Assembly (NCBI GenBank): GCA_016718845.1
Contig: JADKCK010000053.1
Span: 1 to 47,969 of the forward strand
DNA: 47,969 bases
Origin: Sphingobacteriales bacterium
Lineage (GTDB): Bacteria > Bacteroidota > Bacteroidia > Chitinophagales > UBA2359
Direction of reading: 5' to 3'
Every line of letters starts with the position of its first letter. Within the stretch, counting starts at the first letter, position 1. The notes beneath the pieces were generated by a model that did no database searches, was not told the origin of the DNA, and saw only the letters and a program-made list of their open reading frames with translations. The position numbers were made by a program, and so were the translations under genes. This document shows, piece after piece, positions 1 through 8,769 of the stretch.

Positions 1-1
1 A

Positions 2-574
2 CCGCTTATACTTGCCTCTCAATCGTTGCGCCGCCAAGAGATATTGCGCCAAGTAGGTTTGGATTTTGAAGTAATAGTATCCAACACCGACGAAACTTTT
101 CCGCCCGATTTACCCCTGCCTCAAATACCCATTTACATTGCCGAGCAAAAAGCTTATGCCGTTAGCCAAGCAGTTTTTGCCAAACAAGCCAACGGTTGCA
201 TTATTGCAGCCGATACCATTGTATATATTGATGGGCAGATATTAGGCAAACCCACCACCCGAACCCAAGCCATAGACATGATTGGCTTGTTGGCAGGCAA
301 ACGCCACGAGGTAATTACAGGTGTGTGTTTGCTTACCCAAAACGGCAACAAAAAAGAAACTTTTTCTGTCACAACAGCCGTATATTTTAACCCACTTACC
401 CCCGCACAAATAGCTTTTTATGTTGATACCTATCAACCCTACGACAAAGCCGGCGGCTATGCCATACAAGAGTGGATTGGTATGGTGGGCATAAACCGCA
501 TCGAGGGCTGCTATTTTAACGTAGTTGGCTTGCCCATAAGCGAGGTGTACAAACGAATGCTTACTTTTGTGTAA
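2..574 (+). CDS. maf: Maf family nucleoside triphosphate pyrophosphatase, 5' end cut off by window edge
   Basis: Maf proteins hydrolyse non-canonical or excess NTPs (dTTP/UTP or modified bases) to the monophosphate and pyrophosphate in the cytoplasm. The reading frame is open to the first bases, giving PLILASQSLRRQEILRQ, which is the N-terminal Maf signature (LAS-x-S-x-RR), so only a few residues are missing. A TTG at 26 is an internal codon, not the start. Other family marks are SNTDET, AADTIV with the catalytic Asp, GKP, GKRHEVITGV, and the C-terminal block YDKAGGYAIQEW...IEGCYFNVVGLPI. About 191 residues are visible, the usual family length. The next gene on this strand is far away, so it is probably the end of its transcript. 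Identity is secure; exact substrate is not. Confidence 0.95.
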   Translation, partial: PLILASQSLRRQEILRQVGLDFEVIVSNTDETFPPDLPLPQIPIYIAEQKAYAVSQAVFAKQANGCIIAADTIVYIDGQILGKPTTRTQAIDMIGLLAGKRHEVITGVCLLTQNGNKKETFSVTTAVYFNPLTPAQIAFYVDTYQPYDKAGGYAIQEWIGMVGINRIEGCYFNVVGLPISEVYKRMLTFV

Positions 575-619
575 TATAAATTTAATTATATTAATAATAT
601 TAAATAAATATTTTTAATT

Positions 620-699
620 TCATGAAAAAGGCTTATTTTTGCCCTCAAATAACAAGTTTATGAAAGATTTTTTTGGTATATCAGATTTAATAGACAACA
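620..699 (+). repeat. Dispersed repeat copy A: promoter plus first codons of a lost gene
   Basis: An 80-base stretch that matches 31302-31381 with few changes. It contains a TATTTTTG -7-like element (634-641), the shared AATAACAAGTTTATG, and an ATG at 660 followed by codons for MKDFFGISDLIDN. The frame then reaches a stop after about 18 codons. Reading resumes in another frame (about 709-838: VLSVPKDTAVWLVDPLL and onward) and stops before the next repeat. I read this as a truncated gene remnant with its promoter. The parent family is not recognised. Confidence 0.7.
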
Positions 700-796
700 G
701 CGTTCATACGTGTTGAGTGTTCCCAAAGATACAGCCGTATGGTTGGTAGATCCATTATTATCCGAAAATAAAGAGGATTGTAAGTTATATCAAGTA

Positions 797-1061
797 GCCA
801 CACCGAACCGAGAAATAAAACCGACAAACAAACCGTAGTTCGACAAGCTCACTATGAATGGCGTGCAAGTTTATATCTTTTAGCGGAATGTTGCCCAGTC
901 CGCCAATTAAATACAGCCTTGACTTTTGGGGTTACTTTTTTTATCAAGAAAAAAAGTAACAAACTTTTAATGGGTGGTAAATAGTAGCAAATTAATAACA
1001 AATTACCTCCAAAGCTACATGCTGCTTAATAGCTAACTCGTTTATGTTGCCTCTGCGTAAC
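797..1061 (+). repeat. Dispersed ~250-base repeat, copy A (inverted relative to 36094-36337)
   Basis: From GCCACACC to CTGCGTAAC this stretch matches the reverse complement of 36094-36337 over its whole length, with blocks of 15-25 identical bases. It has an internal hairpin, GTTACTTTTTT (931-941) pairing with AAAAAAGTAAC (950-960), also present in the other copy. This copy is about 21 bases longer because of a TAGTTCGACAAGCTCACTAT insertion near 836-857, itself a repeat found at 38208-38228. No reading frame is conserved, so it looks like a non-coding mobile or REP-type element. Confidence 0.75.
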
Positions 1062-1072
1062 GTAAGTAAAAT

Positions 1073-1110
1073 AAAACGCCAATAAGGTACTAAACCTTAT
1101 TGGCGTTTTA
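1073..1110. terminator. Bidirectional Rho-independent terminator-like hairpin
   Basis: Perfect 16-base arms, AAAACGCCAATAAGGT (1073-1088) and its complement (1094-1109), with a 5-base loop. The A/T ends give a T run on both strands. It lies between maf and the converging giant adhesin gene, so it could end either transcript, though it is about 500 bases past maf. Confidence 0.6.
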
Positions 1111-1145
1111 CTATTTAGTGTTGATAAGTAAAGTGTAGCTGTTTC

Positions 1146-1212
1146 ACTGGTAGTAGCGATACTTGTATCGCCACCAAGCCATACAGTCGATAGACGTATC
1201 GACACTACCAGT
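1146..1212. repeat. Imperfect palindrome, REP-like
   Basis: ACTGGTAGTAGCGATAC (1146-1162) pairs with GTATCGACACTACCAGT (1196-1212), 15 of 17 positions. The loop contains a second TTGTATCG/CGATAG pair. No coding content. The form is that of an intergenic palindromic repeat of the kind scattered in Bacteroidota genomes. Confidence 0.5.
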
Positions 1213-1236
1213 TAACAAACAACGGCTTTGTATCAT

Positions 1237-1363
1237 CGAAGCATAATCAATAATTAATAATCAATAATTGACATTCACCGAAGCATAATCAATAATTAAT
1301 AATCAATAATTGACATTCACCGAAGTATAATCAATAATTAATAATTGATAATTAATAATTGAC
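1237..1363. repeat. Tandem repeat, three units of 42 bases
   Basis: Units begin CGAAGCATAATCAATAATTA at 1237 and 1279 and CGAAGTATAATC at 1321. The first two are identical apart from at most a base; the third diverges in its second half. Each unit is built from TAATCAATAAT/ATTAATAAT palindromic words. There are no spacers, so it is not a CRISPR. It sits just past the stop codon of the minus-strand adhesin gene at 1371. Confidence 0.8.
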
Positions 1364-1370
1364 AAACGTT

Positions 1371-4300
1371 TTATCGTATCAAAGTAACATTACCTTTTAC
1401 AAATTCGTTGGTACCATCTATAAATTTAACGTTGGCTTGATACACATACACACCTACCTCCATTACTTTACCTTTATATTCGCCATTCCAGCCAATACTT
1501 GTATTACCTTTTGCATCGTACATCTTCTGTCCCCACCTATCAAACACTTGCATTTCAATCTCTTCGATATTAACCCCATAGAATTGGAAAACATCGTTGA
1601 TACCGTCGCCATTTGGTGAAAAACCGTTGGGTATAATTAGTTCGTTTTCGCGATACACGGTAATTAGTTTATCGGCAGTAGCAGCACAACCATATTGGTC
1701 GGTAACGGTTACGGTATAAAGCGTAGTGGTGTCGGGCGATACCGTAATTTGTGAGCAACTTACATTAGCACAATCTGCCCCTGCGGGGTTCCATTGGTAG
1801 GTTAAATTACCGTTGGCAGATGAAGTAGCAATGGCTTGCAGCGTAGCATTAGTACCAAACAATAGCTCGGTAATATTGGTATTTACGGTAGCATCTACTT
1901 CCGACACAATAACCGTATGCGACACGCTATTAGTACAACCGTTGGCATCAACTACATCTAAGGTAATAGTTTGCGTACCTAAGTTGTTGTAAGTTATGGC
2001 ATGAGGACCAACGCCCGTAGCGGTTTCGCCATTGCCAAAGTTCCAGTTGTAAGTAACCACATTGGTGCTGCCAGTGTAGGTAAATAGTACCTCATCGCCC
2101 ACACAAATAGCCGCTACCGATGTAAAGTTGGGCAGTGGGTCGGGGTTTAGGGCTACGGTAAAGTTATCTACGCCCGTGCAACCATTAATGTCGGTAACGG
2201 TAACGGTATAAGTGCCTGCTGTTGTGGTAACTAAGGTGGCGGTTGTTTGTGCTGGCACCGACCACACATACTCGGTGTAGCTACCTGCATTTAAAGTGGC
2301 AGTTTCGCCGGCACAAATGCCGTTAGTACCTGTAATATTGGGCGTTAGATTGGCGTTCATGGTGGTAGTTGCAGCATCGGTTCCGGTGCAACCATTAGCG
2401 TCGGTAACGGTAACGGTAAAAGTGCCGCCGCTATTAACAGTAAGGTTAGCGGCTGTTTGTCCTGCCACCGACCACTGATAAGCGGTGTAAGTGCCTGCAT
2501 TTAATACGGTGCTAAAACCAGTACAGAACTCCAATGCACCCGTAATATTGGGCGTTGGGTTGGCGTTGATGCTCAACACAAACGTATCTGTACCCACACA
2601 ACCATTGCCGTCGGTAACAGTAACGGTATAGGTGCCTGCGGCATTGGCAACTAAGGTTTGGGCAGATGTGCCTGTGTTCCAAGCATAATTGGCGTATCCT
2701 GCACCCGCATCAAGCGTTGATGTTTCGCCTGCACAAACCGCATCATCGCCTGTAATTTGTGGCGTTGGGTTGGCATTAACCGTAAGTATAAAGGTATCTG
2801 TACCCGTACAACCGTTGTTATCGGTGACTGTTACCGTATAAGTGGCGGCGGTATTGGCAACTAAGGTTTGGGCTGTGCCGCCTGTGTTCCAAGCATAATT
2901 GGCGTATCCTGCACCCGCATCAAGCGTTGATGATTGCCCTGCGCAAACCACATCATCGCCTGTAATTTGTGGCGTTGGGTTGGCATTAACCGTAAGCGTA
3001 AAGGTATCTGTACCCGTGCAACCGTTGTTATCTGTAACGGTAACCGTATAAGTGCCTGCGGTATTGGCAACTAAGGTTTGGGCAGATGTGCCGTTGTCCC
3101 AAGCATAATTGGCGTATCCTGCACCCGCATCAATGGTTGATGATTGACCTGCACATATCGCATCATCACCCGTAACTGTTGGTGTTGGGTTGGCATTAAC
3201 GGTCAATACAAAATCATCTGTACCTGTACAACCATTGTTGTCGGTAACGGTAACGGTGTATGTGCCTGTTGCATTGGCAACTAAGGTTTGGGCAGATGTG
3301 CCGTTGTTCCAAGCATAGTTAGCGTATCCTGCACCCGCATCAAGCGTTGATGTTTGCCCTGCACAAACCGCATCATCGCCTGTAATAGTTGGCGTTGGGT
3401 TGGCATTAACGGTTAGCACAAACTCATCAAAGCCTGTACAACCTGCTGCACTTGTAACCGTAACGGTATAAGTGCCTGATGTATTAGCCACTAAGGTTTG
3501 GGCAGATGTGCCGTTGTTCCAAGCATAATTGGCGTACCCTGCACCCGCATCAAGCGTTGACGATTGACCTGCACAAACGGCATCATCGCCTATAATTTGT
3601 GGCGTTGGGTTGGTGTTTACCGTCACGTCAATATTATCGGTTCCGCTGCAACCTGTAGCGTCGGTAACGGTAACGGTATAACTGCCTGCTGTTGTGGCGG
3701 CTATTGTTTGCGATGTAGCACCGGTGTTCCATGTGTAGGTATTGTAGCCTGCTTCGGCATCTAAGGTGGCACTTGCTCCGCTACAAATAACGGGGTTGCC
3801 TACAATATTGGGCGATAATTGGGTAGTTTCGATAACCGTAACGGCATCGGTTCCAATACAGCCGTTGTTGTCGGTAACAGTAACGGTATAGGCGGCGGGT
3901 GTATTAACAAATAAGGTTTGGGTGGTGGCGGCGGTGTTCCAGTTATAAGCGGCGTATCCTGCACCCGCATCAAGGGTGGTATTGCCATTTACACAAAACG
4001 AGGTAGAGCCGCCAATATTGGGCGTTGGGTTGGCATTAATGGTCAGTACAAACTCATCTGTACCCACACAACCATTACTATCGGTAACTGTAACCGTATA
4101 AGTGCCTGCGGTATTGGCAACTAAATTTTGGGCAGATGTGCCGTTGTTCCAAGCATAATTGGCGTATCCTGCACCCGCATCAAGGGTTGATGATTGCCCT
4201 GCACAAATTGCATCATCGCCTGTAACGGTTGGCGTTGGGTTGGCATTAACCGTTAGTACAAAATCATCGGTACCCACACAACCGTTGTTGTCGGTAACGG

Positions 4301-7199
4301 TAACAGTGTAGTTGCCAGATGCGTTGGCAACTAAGGTTTGCGAGGTTCCGCTGGTGTTCCAGTTATACGCTACAAAGCCTGCACCCGCATCAAGGGTTGA
4401 TGTTTCGCCTGCACAAACCGCATCATCGCCTGTAATGGTTGGCGTGGGGTTGGCATTAACTGTAAGCGTAAACTCATCGGTACCTACACAACCATTGTTG
4501 TCGGTAACGGTAACGCTGTAGGTGCCGGTGGCATTGGCAACTAAGGTTTGGTTGGTTTCGGCTACTACCGACCATTGATAAGCGGCATAAGTACCAGCAT
4601 CTAAGGTCGATGTTTCGCCTGCACATACGGCATCGTCGCCCGTAATGGTTGGCGTTGGGTTGGCGTTTACGGTAACGGTAACGGCATTGGTTCCGCTACA
4701 GCCGCTTGCGTCGGTAACGGTTACGGTATAGGTGCTGGCTACGGTGGCGGCTATGGTTTGCGTAGCTTCGCCGTTGCTCCATATATAGGTGGCGTAGCCT
4801 GCTTCGGCATCAAGGGTGGCACTTGCTCCGCCACAAATAACGGGGTTGCCTATAATATTGGGCGTTAAGCTACTGTTTATGGTGGTGGTAACGGCATCGG
4901 TGGCGGTGCAACCTGCGGCGGTTGTTACGGTAACAGTATAGGTGTTGGCAGCATTAACGGTTATGGCTTGGTTGCTTAGTCCGTTGCTCCAGTTATAATT
5001 AGCGTATCCGTTACCTGCGTCAATGGTGGTGCTAAATCCAATACAAAAGCTCAATAAACCCGTAATATTGGGTGTTGGTAAAGGGTTGACGGTTAGTGTA
5101 AAATCGTCGGTGGCGGTGCAGCCTGCGGCGGTGGTAACTGTTACGGTATAGGTGCCTGTTGTGTTGGCAGATAAGGTTTGGGCAGATGCACCCGTGTTCC
5201 AAGCATAAGTAGCAAAGCCTGCGCCTGCATCTAATAAGCTGGTTTCGCCTGCGCAAATGCTATTATCGCCTGTAATATTGGGCGTTGGTAAAGGATTAAC
5301 GGTTAGTATAAAACTATCAGATGCCGTACAGCCTGCGGCGGTGGTTACGGTAACGGTATAGGTGCCTGTTGTTGTGGCAGATACGGTTTGGGTAACATCG
5401 CTAGTGTTCCAAGCATAAGCAGCAAAGCCTGCACCTGCATCTAATAAGCTGGTTTCGTTTTGGCAGATGCTATCATCGCCTGTAATATTGGGCGTTGGGT
5501 TTTGGTTTTGGACAACGGTAGCCGTAGCACTACCTACACAGCCACTGGTATCGGTAACAATAACGGTATAGTTGTTGTTGCCTGCGGCAAGATTGCTAAG
5601 TGTAATACTAGCTAAGGTATCATTTACCCCCGTCGACCATGCAAAATTAGCAACGGCGCTGGTATCTACGCTCAAAATGGTTTGTTCGTTGCTACATAAC
5701 TGCAAATCGCCAGTAATACTGGGCGTTGGTAGCGGTAAAAGGTTGATGTCTACGCTATTGGTTCCGGTACAACCTTCGGCGTTGGTAACAGTAACGGTAT
5801 AAGTGCCTAGGTCGTCAACGTTAATGCTGTCTATGGTAGCTCCGGTGCTCCATGTATAGTTACTGTAGCCCGGTGCGGCGGTAATAAAGCTGTTATCGCC
5901 ATTACAGAACTCAAAGTCGCCAGTAATTTGTGGCGTTACTACTGTTTCGGATACCGACACTTGAGCAACACCCGAGCAACCCTCGGCGTTTGTTACCGTT
6001 ACGGCATAATCGCCTTGGGTAGTAACACTAATAGCAAAGAAAGGCGAGGCATTTGTCCAGATATAAGATGCAAAAGTTTGGTCGGTACTAAGGATAATTT
6101 CGGTGTTGGTACAAAAAGTTACCGGACCATAAATACTCGGTATGGGCAGTTGATTAACTACTACGGTTGTTGAGGTAGTAGCTGTACAACCTTGGGCATT
6201 GGTTACGGTAACAAAATAAGGACCTGCAATGTCGGTGGTAATACTGCCGCTATTTTCGCCATTCGACCACTGATAGGCTGCAAAACTGCCCCCTGCAACG
6301 GTTAAAGTGGTGCTTTCGCCGGCGCATAAGTTGGTGTCGCCGGTAATACTTGGGGTGGGCAGCGGGTTAACGGTCAGTACAAAGCTATTTGATGCCGTGC
6401 AACCATTAACGTCGGTAACGGTAACCGTATAAGTACCCGATGTGGTAGCGGCTAAGGTCTGTCCTGTTTCGCCTGCTACCGACCACACATAAGTATCGTA
6501 GAAGCCAGCATCTAAGATACTCGTTTCGCCATTACATATTGGGTTGATGCCTGTAATTTGTGGCGTTGGCAATGGGGCTACTAGCAAAGTTGTTTCGGCA
6601 GAGCCAGTGCAACCATTAGCATCGGTAACAGTAACCGTATAGGTTCCGGCTGTTGTAACGTCTATGCTTGGCGCGGTAGCACCTGTGTTCCATGTATAAT
6701 TAGCGTATCCGCTGTTGGCGGTTAAGGTGGCAGTTGCCCCCGCACAAATTTGCGATGGAGCCGTTATACTGGGCGTGGGTAAAGGCGTGGTGTTAAGGGT
6801 TGTTTGGGCGGTGGCGGTACAACCATTAGCGTCGGTAACAGTAACGGCATAGTTGCCCGATGCCGAAGTAACTATGCTGGCAGTAACATCGCCCGTTGAC
6901 CAACTGTATCCAACAAAAGTCCCTGTGGCAGTTAAGGTGGTAGCATCGCCTTGGCATATTTGGGTGTCGCCGGTAATACTGGTGCTTACAGCCGCAGCTA
7001 CCTGCACCGTAACACTAGTTGTTGAGGTACAACCGTTATCGGTTACAGTTACAAAATAAGTGCTGGTGCTGGTAAGATTAGGAATAGAGGGGTTTTGTAA
7101 GTTTTGGTTAGATGCATCGATACCAAATCCGCTCCAAAGATAAGCGGTTCCGCCACTGGCATTTAATACCACTGTTTCGCCATTACATAACGGTGCCAT
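1371..7199 (-). CDS. Intact C-terminal portion of the giant adhesin: 24+ Ig-like modules, PKD and CHU_C sorting domain
   Basis: This 1,942-codon open stretch begins inside a module (APLCNGETVVLNASGG), so its first Met is not a biological start. It holds about 24 modules, each opening with PTPxITG and a Cys and closing with TVTVTDxNGC; the paired Cys suggest one disulfide per module. One PKD-like module (NWNFGNGETATGVG) and one divergent module (YQWNPAGADCANVSC) precede the end. The last ~95 residues are the gliding-associated C-terminal domain: IIPNGFSPNGDGINDVF, FDRWGQKMYD, GWNGEYKGK, and FVKGNVTLIR at the very end. That domain is the T9SS type B signal. The product is probably extracellular or cell-surface bound; its ligand is unknown. 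Confidence 0.88.
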   Translation of the reverse strand: MAPLCNGETVVLNASGGTAYLWSGFGIDASNQNLQNPSIPNLTSTSTYFVTVTDNGCTSTTSVTVQVAAAVSTSITGDTQICQGDATTLTATGTFVGYSWSTGDVTASIVTSASGNYAVTVTDANGCTATAQTTLNTTPLPTPSITAPSQICAGATATLTANSGYANYTWNTGATAPSIDVTTAGTYTVTVTDANGCTGSAETTLLVAPLPTPQITGINPICNGETSILDAGFYDTYVWSVAGETGQTLAATTSGTYTVTVTDVNGCTASNSFVLTVNPLPTPSITGDTNLCAGESTTLTVAGGSFAAYQWSNGENSGSITTDIAGPYFVTVTNAQGCTATTSTTVVVNQLPIPSIYGPVTFCTNTEIILSTDQTFASYIWTNASPFFAISVTTQGDYAVTVTNAEGCSGVAQVSVSETVVTPQITGDFEFCNGDNSFITAAPGYSNYTWSTGATIDSINVDDLGTYTVTVTNAEGCTGTNSVDINLLPLPTPSITGDLQLCSNEQTILSVDTSAVANFAWSTGVNDTLASITLSNLAAGNNNYTVIVTDTSGCVGSATATVVQNQNPTPNITGDDSICQNETSLLDAGAGFAAYAWNTSDVTQTVSATTTGTYTVTVTTAAGCTASDSFILTVNPLPTPNITGDNSICAGETSLLDAGAGFATYAWNTGASAQTLSANTTGTYTVTVTTAAGCTATDDFTLTVNPLPTPNITGLLSFCIGFSTTIDAGNGYANYNWSNGLSNQAITVNAANTYTVTVTTAAGCTATDAVTTTINSSLTPNIIGNPVICGGASATLDAEAGYATYIWSNGEATQTIAATVASTYTVTVTDASGCSGTNAVTVTVNANPTPTITGDDAVCAGETSTLDAGTYAAYQWSVVAETNQTLVANATGTYSVTVTDNNGCVGTDEFTLTVNANPTPTITGDDAVCAGETSTLDAGAGFVAYNWNTSGTSQTLVANASGNYTVTVTDNNGCVGTDDFVLTVNANPTPTVTGDDAICAGQSSTLDAGAGYANYAWNNGTSAQNLVANTAGTYTVTVTDSNGCVGTDEFVLTINANPTPNIGGSTSFCVNGNTTLDAGAGYAAYNWNTAATTQTLFVNTPAAYTVTVTDNNGCIGTDAVTVIETTQLSPNIVGNPVICSGASATLDAEAGYNTYTWNTGATSQTIAATTAGSYTVTVTDATGCSGTDNIDVTVNTNPTPQIIGDDAVCAGQSSTLDAGAGYANYAWNNGTSAQTLVANTSGTYTVTVTSAAGCTGFDEFVLTVNANPTPTITGDDAVCAGQTSTLDAGAGYANYAWNNGTSAQTLVANATGTYTVTVTDNNGCTGTDDFVLTVNANPTPTVTGDDAICAGQSSTIDAGAGYANYAWDNGTSAQTLVANTAGTYTVTVTDNNGCTGTDTFTLTVNANPTPQITGDDVVCAGQSSTLDAGAGYANYAWNTGGTAQTLVANTAATYTVTVTDNNGCTGTDTFILTVNANPTPQITGDDAVCAGETSTLDAGAGYANYAWNTGTSAQTLVANAAGTYTVTVTDGNGCVGTDTFVLSINANPTPNITGALEFCTGFSTVLNAGTYTAYQWSVAGQTAANLTVNSGGTFTVTVTDANGCTGTDAATTTMNANLTPNITGTNGICAGETATLNAGSYTEYVWSVPAQTTATLVTTTAGTYTVTVTDINGCTGVDNFTVALNPDPLPNFTSVAAICVGDEVLFTYTGSTNVVTYNWNFGNGETATGVGPHAITYNNLGTQTITLDVVDANGCTNSVSHTVIVSEVDATVNTNITELLFGTNATLQAIATSSANGNLTYQWNPAGADCANVSCSQITVSPDTTTLYTVTVTDQYGCAATADKLITVYRENELIIPNGFSPNGDGINDVFQFYGVNIEEIEMQVFDRWGQKMYDAKGNTSIGWNGEYKGKVMEVGVYVYQANVKFIDGTNEFVKGNVTLIR
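2281..5440. repeat. Array of 16 modules in exact 210-base register
   Basis: The CCTGCATC/GCACCCGCATC-type anchor recurs at 2281, 2491, 2701, 2911, 3121, 3331, 3541, 3751, 3961, 4171, 4381, 4591, 4801, 5011, 5221 and 5431, every step being 210 bases (70 codons). Neighbouring units around 2640-3600 and 4020-4420 are nearly identical in DNA; others have diverged. No module in the run has gained or lost a codon. Confidence 0.9.
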
Positions 7200-8769
7200 T
7201 GCTAGTAGCTGTTGGCGTAGGTAAAGGGTTGATGGGTAGCGATATAGTAGCTAAGGTAGCTTGGCACACAGGATTTGCGCCATCGGGGTCGTTGGTGGTG
7301 GCGGTAAAGGTCATATTTCCGTTGGCAATATCGGCTGCCGAGGGAGTATAAACAACAGACAATGCGGTGTTATTATCAAACGAGCCACTTCCGTTACTTG
7401 TCCAGGTGATAGATGTAGCCACCGCCGCCAATAGTAGCCGATAGATTAAACACTCCATCGGCACAAATGGCTCCATTGCCATTTACCGATACTGTAGGCG
7501 GGTTTGGGCAGATACAAGGGATAATATTGGCAGATACTTGTGCGGTAGCCGTGCAACCTGCCGCCGATGTGACGGTGACGAAATAAGTACCGCTCATAGA
7601 GGCATCGGCATTTGGGAATGTTGGATTAGCTAAGGTAGATGTACCCGCAGGACCCGACCATTGATAAGTACCTCCACCCGATGCCGACAAAGATAAGGTA
7701 TTACCTTCGCAAACGTTTCCGCCGCCGTTTACATTTACTGGCGGTGTAGGATTAACGGTTACGGTTCGGGAGGCAGTAGCAGTACAACCTTGTGCATTTG
7801 TTACCGTTACGGCATAAACACTACTACCTGTCGGGGCAACGTTTATACTTGGCGATGTAGAACCGTCGTTCCACAAATAAGTACCGCCACCTGTTGCGGT
7901 TAAAGTAGTGGCATCGCCAGCACATAAGGCGTTGTTACCACTTATCGAGGCGGTAGGCAATGGCGATACGGTAATGTTGATACTTGCCGTACCCGTGCAG
8001 CCGCTTGCACTGCTAACGGTAACGGTATAAGTACCTGGGCTGTTAACCGTTATGGTTTGCGAGGTAGCTGTTGTGTTCCACAAATAACTAGCAAAGCCAG
8101 CACCAGCATTTAATACGCTGTTACTGCCTTGGCAAAAGCTGGGGTGCCTGTTATCGAGGGAGTAAGGTTGTTTTGTATGGTAACGGTGGCTTGTGCCGTA
8201 GCGGTGCAACCTTGTGCGTTTGTTACCGTTACGGTATACGTACCAGCGTTAGTAACATTTATGGCAGCGCCTGTGCCTCCCGTATTCCATTGGTAAGTTC
8301 CGCCGCCAGTGGCAGTAAGTGTTGTATTACCACCTGGGCAAAACGAAAGCGAGCCGTTAATAGACGGAGTAGGGTTAGGACTTAACGCAACGGTAGTAGA
8401 TGCCGTTGCAGTACAACCGGGTCCTGCTGTAACGGTAACGGTATATGTTCCGGCGGTGGTTACATTTATCGAAGCTCCTGTGCCACCATTCGACCATGTA
8501 TAGGAGCTAAACCCGCAGGTGCGTTTAATGTTGTTGATGCGCCGCCACATATTGCCGCCGCCTGTTATAGCTACGGTTGCGTTATTATTAACATTAACGG
8601 TTACTTGGTCGGTGTAGGTGGCTGTTGCACCATTACAGCGAGTAGTATACCACTTGGCAGGTGTAGGTGGTAGTAGCGGTTGGGCATACATTGATAGATG
8701 CTCCATTGCCCACAACAGTACCGTTTTGTAGCCACGTGATGGCAAACAAAGGCGAGCCATTTGGGGCAA
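7183..8769 (-). other. Frameshifted middle segment of the adhesin gene
   Basis: Three overlapping minus-strand frames (8769-8110, 8209-7394 and 7482-7183) each continue the same repeat protein. Shift 1: at about 8641-8652 the frame changes inside TCQVVY/TRCNGATATYT. Shifts 2 and 3: between about 8553 and 8508 the protein reads MWRRINNIKRTC, whereas the +1 frame reads CGGASTTLNAPAG, the expected module sequence. Shift 4: a C run at 8141-8144 lacks one base (TGTP/SFCQGSN). Shift 5: at 7416-7430 in a GGCGGCGGTGGC stretch. Shift 6: at 7196-7205 (PTPTATS/APLCNGE). All are one-base events, several in homopolymers or short repeats. Confidence 0.75.

Noticed and set aside
1237..1363. CRISPR array
   Set aside because: Units are contiguous and nearly identical with no unique spacers and no cas gene.
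7183..8769. Programmed ribosomal frameshifts
   Set aside because: There are about six, at unrelated sites, of which two cancel; no slippery sequence with downstream structure is consistently present.
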